Position numbers and translations under genes: made by a program | In this document: piece after piece, positions 26,334 through 35,853 of the stretch | How positions within the stretch are numbered: position 1 is the stretch's first letter | Layout: every line of letters begins with the position of its first letter | DNA from: Neiella holothuriorum | GTDB lineage: Bacteria > Pseudomonadota > Gammaproteobacteria > Enterobacterales > Neiellaceae | Reading direction: 5' to 3' | NCBI RefSeq assembly: GCF_019457915.1 | Contig: NZ_JAHZSS010000022.1 | Span: 18,783 to 82,782 of the forward strand | Length of the DNA stretch: 64,000 nt | The notes under the pieces: model-generated | Told to the model about the DNA's origin: nothing | Seen by the model: the letters and a program-made list of their open reading frames with translations, nothing else | Databases searched by the model: none

Positions 26334-27983
26334 ATGAAGCCAACTTTCGATTTCAAACGCGCCAAAGTCCTGATCGTTGATGATCAACGAGCGTTCCAGG
26401 TCACCCTCAAAGGGATGCTGGTCAATTTAGGTATCAAGGACATTCACTTCGTTGAGTCGTCCGAAGCCGCTATTCGTTCTTGCCGAAGTACTAAGTACGA
26501 CGTGGTATTGGCCGACTATAACTTGGGCCCAGGCAAAAATGGCCAACAACTGCTAGAAAGCCTTCGAGCCAAAAAGCTACTTTCCGCGTCTGCAATTTAT
26601 TTCATTATTTCCGGCGAAAGTACCCGTGGTGTTGTGTTGGGCGCCATTGAACGTGAACCCGATGACTACCTTGTCAAACCTTTCTCATTAAAACAGTTAT
26701 CGACTCGGCTACGCCGCGCTTACCTAAAACACACCGAATTAGAAGACATCTACGCAGCTATCCACACCGATGACTTAGAAGCAGCCAAGGTTAGTTGCCG
26801 TGAACTGTTGTCGAAAAAAAGTCGCTATTCCGGCTTGTGTAACAAAATCTTGGCTGAGCTCTATATTCGTACAGGCGAGCCCCAAGAAGCCGAAAAGATC
26901 CTTCGAGCCATTCTCGAGCAGCGCGATCTGGTTTGGGCTCGAGTTTCTTTAGGTCACGCGCTCAATGCAGCGAAGAATCCGCAAGAAGCCTTATCGATGG
27001 TCGCGCCAATATTGAAGTCGAGCCCTCTTACCGTCGAAGCGCAGGACTGTATGGCCGACTCTTATATAGCCTTAGGCGATGAAGACAAAGCATTAGAGCT
27101 ACTGAAAAAAGCCACTGATCTATCGCCGTTTCGGCCAGAACGACAGACGAAGTTAGCTCAGCTGGCGTTAGCCAATGATCAATACCAAATGGCATTGGAT
27201 GCATTCAAACAGGTTTATGAACAAAGTCGCCGGGCGATGGAGCGTAATACCGAACATTTGTGTAACTACGTTCGTAGCACGGTTGAAGCGGCACTAAGCC
27301 TCGATGACAAAAAACAAGCGTCTCGTCTCGAATCAGAAGCATTCAGTACGCTGATGCGGGCTCGTCAAGATGCCCAGTTCAATGGTTTTGATTTTCAAAA
27401 CTATGAAGACTTACTGAATGCCAGCAAGCTAGCCCGCCGTGGAGAGCTTATAAAAGCCAAAAAGCTCTATTACAAAGCGACTGAGCGGTACGATGACACC
27501 ACCGCAGAAAGTAGCTTACCCAATGATTTCATTGCTGAATGTTTAGCAACGGTAAGCATGATTGGCGAGCTGGAAGAAGCCGAAAAAGTGCTGGTTAAAG
27601 CCGAAAAACTCGATTCCAAAAACCCATTTGTTCGCTCAGCGATTAACCTGCAAAAATGCGAAACAAATGGTGTTCAAGCTCGTTTTGATACCTTTCGCAT
27701 CCATAGTAAAGCCGGCCAAAAAGCCTATGATGATGATGACTTCAAAACAGCGATTGAGGAATTTGAACAGGCATTACAAATTGCACCGACGAATACCGGT
27801 GCAGCGCTTAACTTATTGCAGACCCTAATCAAACGACTACAAGAGTCCAAAAAGATGAGCAATGGTCAACTGCGCCGCTGTGACGAACTGTTTAAATCGG
27901 TCGAGGGGGTTCGCTTGCCATCACAGCACCGAAGCCGTAAAAATGAGCTATGGAGTCAGTTTCAGCAACTTAAAAGTCGCTAA
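26334..27983 (+). CDS. Response regulator with TPR-like C-terminal half (orphan paralogue)
   Basis: The 549-residue protein has an N-terminal receiver domain (residues 10-130) with acidic pair Asp16-Asp17, phosphoacceptor Asp61 (LADYNLG), Ser93 and Lys115. The rest is helical with TPR-like repeats, clearest at residues about 135-300 (LCNKILAELYIRTGEPQEAE, and GDEDKALELLKKATDLSPF) and 455-495 (AIEEFEQALQIAPTNTGAA). There is no DNA-binding or enzymatic output domain, so output is probably by protein binding. No kinase gene is adjacent. It is clearly paralogous to the protein at 48248-49822: same architecture, same DYNLG-x4-NGQQ signature and the same C-terminal repeat and tail. Confidence 0.85.
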   Translation: MKPTFDFKRAKVLIVDDQRAFQVTLKGMLVNLGIKDIHFVESSEAAIRSCRSTKYDVVLADYNLGPGKNGQQLLESLRAKKLLSASAIYFIISGESTRGVVLGAIEREPDDYLVKPFSLKQLSTRLRRAYLKHTELEDIYAAIHTDDLEAAKVSCRELLSKKSRYSGLCNKILAELYIRTGEPQEAEKILRAILEQRDLVWARVSLGHALNAAKNPQEALSMVAPILKSSPLTVEAQDCMADSYIALGDEDKALELLKKATDLSPFRPERQTKLAQLALANDQYQMALDAFKQVYEQSRRAMERNTEHLCNYVRSTVEAALSLDDKKQASRLESEAFSTLMRARQDAQFNGFDFQNYEDLLNASKLARRGELIKAKKLYYKATERYDDTTAESSLPNDFIAECLATVSMIGELEEAEKVLVKAEKLDSKNPFVRSAINLQKCETNGVQARFDTFRIHSKAGQKAYDDDDFKTAIEEFEQALQIAPTNTGAALNLLQTLIKRLQESKKMSNGQLRRCDELFKSVEGVRLPSQHRSRKNELWSQFQQLKSR

Positions 27984-28076
27984 GGCAGCAGTTGCGATAA
28001 GTTTAATTGAATGTAACCGTTTGACACAGTTACACTAGGGCCAGCTTTTAAAAATAAAACAAAAAAAGGATTATCA

Positions 28077-28358
28077 ATGCGCTGTTTGCTGCCGTTCACT
28101 CTTATTGTTGCAGCCTTAGTAACTGGCTGCTCTTCGTCCAATACTTGCGAAAACATTGAGGATATCAATGCCCAGCGTCGCGAGTGTGAAGAGTTATCCA
28201 AACGAATTCGCCAAACCGAATCTGTGGTTGTACGTACTAATCTGCAAGAAATTTACGAAAAGCAATGCGTTGACATTCGTTTCTATCGTGATGGCTTTGA
28301 TGATAGCCATATTTGTTCAACACGAGACAGAGATGAGCAACAACCAACTGAAGAATAA
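28077..28358 (+). CDS. Small lipoprotein, unknown
   Basis: The 93-residue product has a lipoprotein signal ending VTGC (Cys18). The mature part is hydrophilic with three further cysteines (NTCENI, RECEEL, KQCVDI) and a likely helix. AAGGA precedes the ATG at good spacing. It lies between the response regulator (93 bases) and a bidirectional terminator. I do not recognise the family. Confidence 0.7.
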   Translation: MRCLLPFTLIVAALVTGCSSSNTCENIEDINAQRRECEELSKRIRQTESVVVRTNLQEIYEKQCVDIRFYRDGFDDSHICSTRDRDEQQPTEE

Positions 28359-28360
28359 AT

Positions 28361-28389
28361 AAAAAAGCCGCATCTAATGCGGCTTTTTT
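28361..28389. terminator. Bidirectional terminator between small lipoprotein and 60-residue gene
   Basis: The stem GCCGCAT/ATGCGGC has a 3-base loop with six A before and six T after. It serves both convergent genes. Confidence 0.9.
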
Positions 28390-28398
28390 ATTGAAGGT

Positions 28399-28581
28399 TT
28401 AACGGTCTCGAAGCCGTTTTCTGATTTCATTGACGTAATCATCAACTGATAAATGGCGGTGAAAGTAAGCAAATTCCATATCTTTCACGAGTGCTGGATC
28501 CGTCAACTCAATTTCGACTCTATCTTGCTGTAGCGCCAATCCAACTTGCGTCTTCCAGCTAAAGAAGTTTGTACAAAACAT
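28399..28581 (-). CDS. Small 60-residue protein, unknown
   Basis: An unusually strong ribosome site (GGGAGGAGG) lies about five bases before the ATG, and the shared bidirectional terminator follows the stop by 10 bases. This supports a real gene. The product ([20 protein letters not shown] start) is cytosolic, with an acidic middle and a basic C-terminal helix ([11 protein letters not shown]). I do not recognise the family. It is divergent from xthA. Confidence 0.65.
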   Translation of the reverse strand: MFCTNFFSWKTQVGLALQQDRVEIELTDPALVKDMEFAYFHRHLSVDDYVNEIRKRLRDR

Positions 28582-28689
28582 CGTAACCTCCTCCCAATTT
28601 TGTTAAAGCGAATAAATTTGTGGGTACTTGTTTGGCTGCAAGGCGTTTGCGACAATCGTCGCTTCGTTCCTCGAAGCCGAATTCTTTTT

Positions 28690-29508
28690 ATGACCGACTT
28701 TAAAATCGTTTCTTTTAATATCAATGGGCTGCGCGCCCGACTGCATCAGCTTCAAGCACTGATTGACAAACATAGCCCTGACGTCATTGGCCTGCAGGAA
28801 ATCAAAGTGCACGATGATGCCTTTCCTGTAGAAGCCGTTGAAGCAATGGGCTATCACGTGGCTTATCATGGCCAGAAAGCGCACTATGGCGTGGCCATGT
28901 TGACGAAAGCGGAACCGACCAGTGTGGAAAAAGGCTTCCCCACAGATACCGAAGAAGCCCAACGTCGGATGATCACAGTAACAGTCCCCTTACCAAATGG
29001 CGAATCCGTTAAAGTAATGAACGGCTACTACCCGCAAGGTGAAAGCCGTGATCACCCAGTAAAATTTCCCTACAAGCAACAGTTTTATAGCGATTTGCAG
29101 CAATATCTCGAACAACATTGCAGCCCAGACGATAATCTCGTGCTAATTGGCGATATGAACATCTCGCCAACCGCTGCCGATATCGGAATTGGCGACAACA
29201 ACGCTAAACGTTGGCTTAGAACTGGCAAATGTAGCTTCCTGCCAGAAGAGCGTGAGTGGCTAGCCACCCTACAGAGTTTTGGCCTTACCGATTCGTTTAG
29301 AGCATTACACCCCGACACCGACGACCGGTTTAGCTGGTTTGATTACCGCTCTCGCGGCTTTGATGATAACCGTGGATTACGAATCGATTTACTGCTGACC
29401 AGCGCATCAATGCAAGCATGCTGCGTTGAAAGTGACGTTGACTATGAGTTACGTGGCATCGAAAAACCATCCGATCACGCGCCAGTCTGGAGCTCATTTC
29501 AATTTTAA
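28690..29508 (+). CDS. xthA: Exodeoxyribonuclease III
   Basis: XthA is an AP endonuclease and 3'-5' exonuclease/3'-phosphatase of base excision repair. The 272-residue product shows the EEP-fold motifs: [19 protein letters not shown] (catalytic Glu), [23 protein letters not shown] and the C-terminal PSDHAPVW (catalytic Asp-His). ATG 28690 ([13 protein letters not shown]) matches the family start; the frame continues 48 codons upstream without support. There is no good ribosome site. Confidence 0.95.
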   Translation: MTDFKIVSFNINGLRARLHQLQALIDKHSPDVIGLQEIKVHDDAFPVEAVEAMGYHVAYHGQKAHYGVAMLTKAEPTSVEKGFPTDTEEAQRRMITVTVPLPNGESVKVMNGYYPQGESRDHPVKFPYKQQFYSDLQQYLEQHCSPDDNLVLIGDMNISPTAADIGIGDNNAKRWLRTGKCSFLPEEREWLATLQSFGLTDSFRALHPDTDDRFSWFDYRSRGFDDNRGLRIDLLLTSASMQACCVESDVDYELRGIEKPSDHAPVWSSFQF

Positions 29509-29526
29509 TTGAGACTCAAAATAACA

Positions 29527-29550
29527 AACAGGGCTCCGAAGAGCCCTGTT
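29527..29550. terminator. Bidirectional hairpin terminator between xthA and DUF3360 gene
   Basis: A 10-bp stem AACAGGGCTC/GAGCCCTGTT with a 4-base loop (TTCG on the minus strand) lies between convergent genes. T-tracts are short on the plus side and broken on the minus side. Confidence 0.7.
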
Positions 29551-29574
29551 CTGAATCATGAAATGGGTATTTAA

Positions 29575-31098
29575 TTAGAGTAGCGCAGGAATTGCGTACT
29601 TAGGCTCTAACATACCAACGGCCAGCATTGCAGCTAAACAAATAAGCAACACAGAGCCTGGGATCAGCAAGCGATCGATTTTCGACAACTTCTTCGGGCG
29701 ATCCTTATCACCGATTAAGCCATTGTTGTCCAGTAGCATCGTTAAAGCCCATGCCAATACTGGGTTGGTAACCGCCGCAGCGAATACACAAATACCGGCC
29801 GCTTGAGCATCCTTTTCATTACGAATCATCTGCATACCCGCTTCCAGCAATGGCAGGAAAACACCAACTAGCAATGCTACACGCATCACTGGTGGCCATA
29901 CTGCAACATCCATTGGGAAACCTAGGATAGCCACAATAATACACAGTAACCCCAATAAGATAGCGCCCGCAGGAATTGGACGTTTAGCGATGGCGGCTGG
30001 GATCATATAAGTACCCCAAGATGATGTAATGTTACCACCACCCACTGCAGTACCAACGATTTGACGGAATGAACAAGCGGTCATGGTGTCATCAACATCC
30101 ATTAATACACGTTCAGTCTTTTTCGGGTAGTTTAACTCTTGGAAAATACGGTGACCGAGGAAATCAGGCGACCACATAGCAACAGCCAACAACGCAAATG
30201 GTAATGATGCAATGAAGTGAGACACTGTTGGTAGGCCTAACATCCAACCTTCTTCAGTGCTTCCCCACCAATACATAGGGTTTAGGTTTGGCAGGCCCAT
30301 TTGAGTTTCAAATCGAAGATCGAAACCTGCGCCAAATGCCAGCGCAATCACCAAGCCCGTAATCGCACAAGCAGGAATAGCTAACCAACGTTTTCCTAAC
30401 CGCGCCAAAATGGCGTACATAATAACAGTAACGCCAAGCACAATGAGGCCGACATATCCCATGTCTCCCCCTGCAACCCCGGCTTCAGCACTCTCTAGGC
30501 CAACGGCCCAATCTTGAATGTTACCAATCATGCTCATGGCGCCGGTAAACCCAAGGAACACCAACAAGCCGCCAGCAACCCCTTCACTGGTTAGATTTAC
30601 CAGCTTTGAGCCGCCTTTAAAGTAACTAAGCAACAAACCAAAAATACCGAGCAAAATAGCCAGCGCTAATGGATGCGCGCCAGCAAGTGCAATAGCACCA
30701 ATCAGCGGGATCATCGGACCGTGGTTACCGGCCAAATTTGCGCGAGGGTTAAAGATACCGGATGCAAGCACACAGAACAGCAACGCAGGGATCAGCATTT
30801 CAACGCGAGCAACTTCAATGGCAAAATCTTTACCTAATTGAATGTGTTCCCATTTGGCAGACAAGCCATCAGCCCACGCCATCATTACGGCCGAGTACAT
30901 GGCGATAATGCCGATCGTCCCCGCAATGGCAGGAACTAAATCTTCCCACTCAAAACGGAAGTCGCGGAAAGGAAGATTCAAACCCCAGCGCTTTGGCTGC
31001 ATGATTTGCAGCTCGTGATCCAAATAGTCAGAGCGACTTTCAAATTCGCTAGCGGGCTTGTGAAGCTCCTGGTAACTCTTATTATCTTGCTGTTCCAT
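29575..31098 (-). CDS. DUF3360 family membrane transporter-like protein
   Basis: This 507-residue polytopic protein has about 12 hydrophobic segments after a hydrophilic N-terminus (MEQQDNKSYQELHKPASEFE). It resembles the DUF3360 family of Vibrio/Shewanella, whose layout recalls SulP/uracil-permease-like carriers; substrate unknown. ATG 31098 is preferred to an upstream in-frame start because it fits the family N-terminus; no strong ribosome site is seen. It shares the divergent 880-bp control region with pflB, where an FNR-type box is spaced correctly for a class II promoter reading into this gene. It may therefore carry a fermentation acid, but that is inference. Confidence 0.75.
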   Translation of the reverse strand: MEQQDNKSYQELHKPASEFESRSDYLDHELQIMQPKRWGLNLPFRDFRFEWEDLVPAIAGTIGIIAMYSAVMMAWADGLSAKWEHIQLGKDFAIEVARVEMLIPALLFCVLASGIFNPRANLAGNHGPMIPLIGAIALAGAHPLALAILLGIFGLLLSYFKGGSKLVNLTSEGVAGGLLVFLGFTGAMSMIGNIQDWAVGLESAEAGVAGGDMGYVGLIVLGVTVIMYAILARLGKRWLAIPACAITGLVIALAFGAGFDLRFETQMGLPNLNPMYWWGSTEEGWMLGLPTVSHFIASLPFALLAVAMWSPDFLGHRIFQELNYPKKTERVLMDVDDTMTACSFRQIVGTAVGGGNITSSWGTYMIPAAIAKRPIPAGAILLGLLCIIVAILGFPMDVAVWPPVMRVALLVGVFLPLLEAGMQMIRNEKDAQAAGICVFAAAVTNPVLAWALTMLLDNNGLIGDKDRPKKLSKIDRLLIPGSVLLICLAAMLAVGMLEPKYAIPALL

Positions 31099-31291
31099 AA
31101 GATTTCGCTTGTTGTTGCTCGAATGTATTGCCAAGTCAGCAGGCCTAACCTTACTGCATCGACGGCCAATAATTATGATGTAAAAATGACGTTTACACAG
31201 TCTAGAGAAGATCTACCATTTCGCGAAAAATGAATGTCTTGCAGTGGCACAAACTGTGTGGAGACGAACTAATATAACGCCAAACGCGCAC

Positions 31292-31333
31292 ACATTAGGG
31301 ATTTTGGAACTTGTTTTCATTGATGAAAATCAA
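31292..31333 (-). promoter_or_regulatory. FNR-type box with class II spacing toward DUF3360 gene
   Basis: TTGATGAAAATCAA at 31320-31333 matches TTGAT-N4-ATCAA perfectly. On the minus strand a -10-like TAATGT (31292-31297) lies exactly 32 bases centre to centre, the spacing of an FNR-activated class II promoter (-41.5). The -10 itself is only a partial match. Confidence 0.65.
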
Positions 31334-31484
31334 TTACAAACAACTATCAAAATATTTAAATACGGCGCAAGGGCAAACAAAAACAATAATAAACAATAAG
31401 TTAACAACTCAACACCACCTTAACTTCGAACCTCACTTGATCACTTTATATTACGAAATAAAGGTAAACTGAAAGTGATATCTT

Positions 31485-31501
31485 TGTTAATGCTATGTTA
31501 A
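31485..31501. promoter_or_regulatory. ArcA-like direct repeat
   Basis: Two TGTTAA hexamers start 11 bases apart (31485 and 31496). Direct repeats at 11-base spacing of this type are described for ArcA. Another GTTAAC occurs at about 31400. Confidence 0.45.
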
Positions 31502-31633
31502 CTCCGAAAAAAATACGAAATTTAATTACACCAACATTCACAATTGGTCTTACCAACCCCTATAACCTTCTTTATATAGTGGTTTTTAATTGTGTACTGA
31601 ACTATGTAATTTTTTTACAAGATATGAATAAAT

Positions 31634-31657
31634 CTGATCCAGATCAATCCGTATAAT
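31634..31657 (+). promoter_or_regulatory. Near-perfect FNR-type box and TATAAT upstream of pflB
   Basis: CTGATCCAGATCAA (31634-31647) has one mismatch to the FNR consensus. A perfect TATAAT follows at 31652-31657, too close for class II activation. A weaker TACTTT at 31670-31675 has the correct 32-base spacing. The leader from here to pflB would be about 300 bases. Confidence 0.5.
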
Positions 31658-31982
31658 GGCGCATTTAGATACTTTGTTGCCACACAAATCGGCACCTTGC
31701 CCGAGTTGCATGTAACAACATGATAAACAAGACATTTTAATAAAAATGGTCATATTCTTCGATAGTTCATCATGTAGCGCATTGAAATAGCTGTAATTTG
31801 CAACCATATCTCTGATGGACTGCTAGAATTAGTTATCGATTTCAGCAGTAACCGCTCTGATTGAGGCTGAATGTGGTGACGTGTCGAAAGTAGCCCCGAG
31901 TGCTACACACTGTCAGGTATTTGTGTCGTACGTTGCACCAGTAGCTACGACTGTCATATTTCAAATCACAAGGTAAATAGCA

Positions 31983-34274
31983 ATGGCTGATCAAACCGAA
32001 ACATTTGCCACCGCTTGGGAAGGCTTCCTACCCGGCGACTGGAAAAATGAAGTAAATGTTCGCGATTTTATCCAAAAGAATTACAGCCCATATGAAGGCG
32101 ACGAAAGCTTCCTAGCTGGCGCGACTGAAGCCACAACTCAGTTGTGGGACAAGGTCATGGAAGGTATCAAGCAAGAGAACTCGACTCATGCTCCGGTTGA
32201 TTTTGATACCGATTTACCAGCCACCATCACCTCGCACGATGCGGGTTATATCAATAAAGATTTAGAAACCATCGTTGGTTTACAAACAGATGCACCGCTA
32301 AAACGCGGCATCATCTGTAACGGTGGTATTCGCATGGTTGAAACAAGCTGTGCAGTTTACGGTAAAGAACTTGATCCAATGATCAACAAAGTATTCTCTG
32401 AATACCGTAAAACACACAACCAAGGCGTTTTCGACGTTTACACAGGCGACATCCGCAACTGCCGTAAGTCTGGTGTAATCACCGGCTTGCCAGATGCATA
32501 CGGCCGTGGCCGTATCATCGGTGACTACCGCCGTGTTGCTCTGTACGGTATCGACTTCCTCATGAAAGACAAAGTGCGTCAGCACAAGTCACTCGAAGAA
32601 GCTATGTACTCAGCGGTTGATTCTGCGGCTCTTGAGCGCGCGATTCGCCTGCGTGAAGAAATCTCAGAACAGCACCGTGCTTTAGGTCAAATGAAAGAAA
32701 TGGCCGCGAAATACGGCTACGATATCAGCGGACCAGCTACCACAGCTCAAGAAGCTATCCAGTGGACCTACTTCGGTTACTTGGCTGCAGTGAAGAGCCA
32801 GAACGGTGCCGCAATGTCTCTTGGCCGTGCGTCTACCTTCCTCGATGTTTACATTGAGCGCGATATTGCTGCTGGCAAGATCAACGAAGAACAAGCTCAG
32901 GAAATGATTGACCATTTCGTTATGAAGCTACGTATGGTTCGCTTCCTGCGTACGCCAGAATACGATGAGTTGTTCTCTGGTGATCCAATCTGGGCAACTG
33001 AATCATTGGCAGGTATGGGCTTAGACGGTCGTACTCTGGTTGCTAAAACCAGCTTCCGTTTCATGAACACCCTGTACACCATGGGCCCAAGCCCAGAGCC
33101 AAACATGACCATTCTGTGGTCTGAAAACTTGCCAGATAACTTCAAACGTTTCTGCGCCAAAGTTTCTATCGATACCAGCTCTGTTCAGTACGAAAACGAT
33201 GACCTGATGCGCAACGATTTCGAATCTGACGATTACGGTATTGCTTGTTGTGTGAGCCCAATGGTTATTGGTAAGCACATGCAGTTCTTCGGTGCCCGCG
33301 CAAACTTAGCTAAAACCCTGCTGTACGCAATCAACGGCGGTGTTGATGAGAAGTTGAAAATCCAAATTGGTCCTGTTGCTGACAAAGTAACCGACGAATA
33401 CTTGGATTACGATGACGTAACGGCTCGACTCGATACGCTAATGGATTGGTTGGCTAAGCAATACGTTGCGGCGCTAAACTGCATTCACTTTATGCACGAC
33501 AAGTACTCCTATGAAGCTGCCCTTATGGCACTGCATGATCGTGACGTACGTCGTACTATGGCGTGTGGTATCGCAGGCCTGTCAATTACTGCAGATTCAC
33601 TGGCTGCTATTAAATACGCCAAAGTGAAACCTGTACGTGACGAAGACGGCATTGCTGTCGACTTCGAAATCGAAGGCGACTTCCCTAAATACGGTAACAA
33701 TGACGACCGTGTTGATAGCATCGCTTGTGAGCTGGTTGAAAGCTTCATGAAGAAGATTCAACAGCTGTCTACATACCGTGATGCAGTACCAACTCAGTCG
33801 GTTCTAACCATTACATCAAACGTTGTATACGGTAAGAAAACTGGTACTACACCTGATGGTCGCGTTGCTGGTAGCCCGTTTGCACCAGGTGCAAACCCAA
33901 TGCACGGCCGTGACGAAAAAGGTGCTGTAGCCTCATTAACGTCAGTTGCTAAACTACCATTTGCTTACGCCAAAGATGGTATCTCTTACACCTTCTCTAT
34001 CGTGCCAAACGCACTGGGTAAAGAAGAAGAAATTCGTAAGAAGAACCTAGCAGGCCTAATGGACGGTTATTTCCATCACACACCTAGCCTTGAAGGTGGT
34101 CAACACCTGAACGTGAACGTGATGAACCGTGAAATGCTGTTGGATGCAATGGAAAACCCTGAGAAATATCCTCAGTTGACCATTCGCGTTTCAGGTTACG
34201 CAGTTCGCTTTAACTCGTTGACCAAAGAACAGCAGAACGACGTTATCGCTCGTACATTTACGACATCGTTCTAA
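31983..34274 (+). CDS. pflB: Formate C-acetyltransferase (pyruvate formate-lyase)
   Basis: PflB is the glycyl-radical enzyme that converts pyruvate and CoA to acetyl-CoA and formate under anaerobiosis. The 763-residue product has the adjacent active-site cysteines 422-423 (GIACCVSPM) and the glycyl-radical site Gly738 (RVSGYAVRF), equivalent to C418/C419 and G734 in E. coli. Codon use is that of a highly expressed gene. It is followed by its own strong terminator and then pflA. The usual upstream formate channel gene focA is absent here. Confidence 0.98.
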   Translation: MADQTETFATAWEGFLPGDWKNEVNVRDFIQKNYSPYEGDESFLAGATEATTQLWDKVMEGIKQENSTHAPVDFDTDLPATITSHDAGYINKDLETIVGLQTDAPLKRGIICNGGIRMVETSCAVYGKELDPMINKVFSEYRKTHNQGVFDVYTGDIRNCRKSGVITGLPDAYGRGRIIGDYRRVALYGIDFLMKDKVRQHKSLEEAMYSAVDSAALERAIRLREEISEQHRALGQMKEMAAKYGYDISGPATTAQEAIQWTYFGYLAAVKSQNGAAMSLGRASTFLDVYIERDIAAGKINEEQAQEMIDHFVMKLRMVRFLRTPEYDELFSGDPIWATESLAGMGLDGRTLVAKTSFRFMNTLYTMGPSPEPNMTILWSENLPDNFKRFCAKVSIDTSSVQYENDDLMRNDFESDDYGIACCVSPMVIGKHMQFFGARANLAKTLLYAINGGVDEKLKIQIGPVADKVTDEYLDYDDVTARLDTLMDWLAKQYVAALNCIHFMHDKYSYEAALMALHDRDVRRTMACGIAGLSITADSLAAIKYAKVKPVRDEDGIAVDFEIEGDFPKYGNNDDRVDSIACELVESFMKKIQQLSTYRDAVPTQSVLTITSNVVYGKKTGTTPDGRVAGSPFAPGANPMHGRDEKGAVASLTSVAKLPFAYAKDGISYTFSIVPNALGKEEEIRKKNLAGLMDGYFHHTPSLEGGQHLNVNVMNREMLLDAMENPEKYPQLTIRVSGYAVRFNSLTKEQQNDVIARTFTTSF

Positions 34275-34316
34275 TGCATCTCAAGTAATGCATCTGAGCT
34301 AAAGCTCAGCTACACT

Positions 34317-34346
34317 AGGCCTTGCATTGTGCAAGGCCTTTTTTTT
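34317..34346 (+). terminator. Strong intrinsic terminator between pflB and pflA
   Basis: A 10-bp perfect stem AGGCCTTGCA/TGCAAGGCCT with a 3-base loop is followed by a run of T. It would make pflB far more abundant than pflA, as the enzyme is needed in large excess over its activase. Confidence 0.9.
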
Positions 34347-34369
34347 ACCAATAAGAAACCACACCATAT

Positions 34370-35110
34370 ATGAGTATTACCGGACGAATTCACTCAGTTG
34401 AAACCTGCGGCACCGTTGACGGCCCGGGCATTCGCTACATTGTTTTCATGCAGGGCTGCTTAATGCGTTGCAAATACTGTCACAACCGAGATACGTGGGA
34501 TGTGGATGGTGGCAATGAAAAAACCGTAGCCGATATCATGAACGACATGTTGAGCTACCGCCATTTCATTGAAGCGTCTGACGGTGGCATAACGGCATCG
34601 GGCGGCGAAGCGACATTGCAGGCCGAATTTGTCACAGAGCTGTTTAAAGCATGTCAGGCCGAAGGCATTCATACTTGCCTCGATACCAACGGCTTTGTTC
34701 GTCATCACAGTGAAAAAATTGAGCACTTACTTGATGTGAGTGATTTGGTAATGCTCGACATCAAGCAAATGGATGATGCTAAGCATATCGATCTGACCAA
34801 GGTCAGCAATCGCCATGCGAAAGAGTTTGCCTTGCGTCTAGCTGAACGTAACCAAACAACGTGGGTACGCTATGTTGTGGTGGGCGGTTACACCGATGAT
34901 GAAGCTTCCGCCCATGAGTTGGCAAAATTCCTCGCTCCGATGAAGAATATTGAGCGGGTCGAATTGCTGCCTTATCACGAGCTAGGTAAACACAAGTGGG
35001 AAGCCATGGGTGAAACCTATGAGTTGAACGACGTTCACCCGCCAAGCAAAGAGATCATGGAAAAAATTCTGGCCATCTTTAAATCATACGATTTACCTGT
35101 CATCTATTAA
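34370..35110 (+). CDS. pflA: Pyruvate formate-lyase-activating enzyme
   Basis: PflA is a radical SAM enzyme that abstracts a hydrogen from the PflB glycine. The CX3CX2C cluster motif is Cys30, Cys34 and Cys37 ([12 protein letters not shown]). The GGEAT motif (ASGGEATLQ) and the C-terminal [16 protein letters not shown] are typical. It has 246 residues, the usual length. Its stop overlaps the next gene's ATG (TAATG), so the CbiM-like gene is translationally coupled to it. Confidence 0.97.
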   Translation: MSITGRIHSVETCGTVDGPGIRYIVFMQGCLMRCKYCHNRDTWDVDGGNEKTVADIMNDMLSYRHFIEASDGGITASGGEATLQAEFVTELFKACQAEGIHTCLDTNGFVRHHSEKIEHLLDVSDLVMLDIKQMDDAKHIDLTKVSNRHAKEFALRLAERNQTTWVRYVVVGGYTDDEASAHELAKFLAPMKNIERVELLPYHELGKHKWEAMGETYELNDVHPPSKEIMEKILAIFKSYDLPVIY

Positions 35111-35748
35111 TGACTTGGAGTTTGGTGGGGATTGCCCTTTGGGCTTTGCTGTTGTATCAGCTAAGCCCGAGCTGGTGCTTAAGCCAGCTCCGTAACTCCT
35201 CTACCCTTTCTCGAAATTTCGCGACTTGCATTGCCGCTCTTGCCGTTCTTTGGCACCTAAAAATAGAATTGATTGAAGGCCTTGCCCTACACTTTCTGCT
35301 CGTAACCGCGGTGACCTTAATTCTTGGCTTTCGAATAAGCTGTATTGCAACGTCGTCTGCCATGTTGTTACTAGCCGCAACCAATCAAATAACCTGGCAA
35401 CAATTGCCCGAACACTGGCTCATTCATATATTCCCGATTATTGTGATGAGCTATTTACTGCTGCTCATCAGCCGTAAGTACCTACCACGTCATCTATTTG
35501 TTTATATTTTTGTCAATGCGTTCCTAACCGCAGCAGTCGCTATCGCCTTGAGCATTGGTATTCAAGCGCTGTGGTACAACCTCACAGGGCAATACAGTAG
35601 CGACCAAATCAATCAATACTTACTTCGTATGCTGCCTTTGATGGTGTTTCCAGAGGCCTTACTCAACGGCATGCTAATCACCGTGCTTGCGGTGTACACG
35701 CCACACAACTTGTGCACTTATCGAGATTCGGAATATTTGAATAACTAG
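35110..35748 (+). CDS. CbiM-like / ECF-type membrane protein
   Basis: The 212-residue protein has six or so hydrophobic segments and resembles the CbiM/energy-coupling-factor permease-like family (COG3235-type), seen in FPEALLNGMLITVL near the C-terminus. True cobalt/nickel CbiM proteins begin with MHIPxG, which supplies metal ligands; that motif is absent here, so metal transport is doubtful. It overlaps the pflA stop by one base. A link to anaerobic metabolism is inferred from this coupling alone. Confidence 0.65.
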   Translation: MTWSLVGIALWALLLYQLSPSWCLSQLRNSSTLSRNFATCIAALAVLWHLKIELIEGLALHFLLVTAVTLILGFRISCIATSSAMLLLAATNQITWQQLPEHWLIHIFPIIVMSYLLLLISRKYLPRHLFVYIFVNAFLTAAVAIALSIGIQALWYNLTGQYSSDQINQYLLRMLPLMVFPEALLNGMLITVLAVYTPHNLCTYRDSEYLNN

Positions 35749-35853
35749 CGGCCGATGGCCTTTATCGTTCAATAGCTGCAAATGGCTATTCAGTTGGAGG
35801 GAGAAGACGAAGAAGAATCGAGCGGCTTCCCTGCAGGGAAGCTTAGGCGAACA

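Larger units (their letters stand above)
31099..31982. other. Long divergent control region between DUF3360 gene and pflB
   Basis: This 884-base region has no convincing coding frame. It contains a perfect FNR-type box near the DUF3360 side, a second near-perfect one nearer pflB, an ArcA-like direct repeat (all listed) and a long presumed pflB leader (about 31680-31980). Multiple promoters are known for pfl in enterobacteria, and the length fits that. Confidence 0.6.

Noticed and set aside
31586..31807. 73-codon minus-strand frame in the pflB control region
   Set aside because: It covers the FNR-like box and promoter elements, has no ribosome site and no protein-like pattern.
35110..35748. 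Cobalt or nickel transporter CbiM
   Set aside because: The N-terminal MHIPxG motif needed for metal binding is missing and no other ECF components are adjacent; kept only as CbiM-like.
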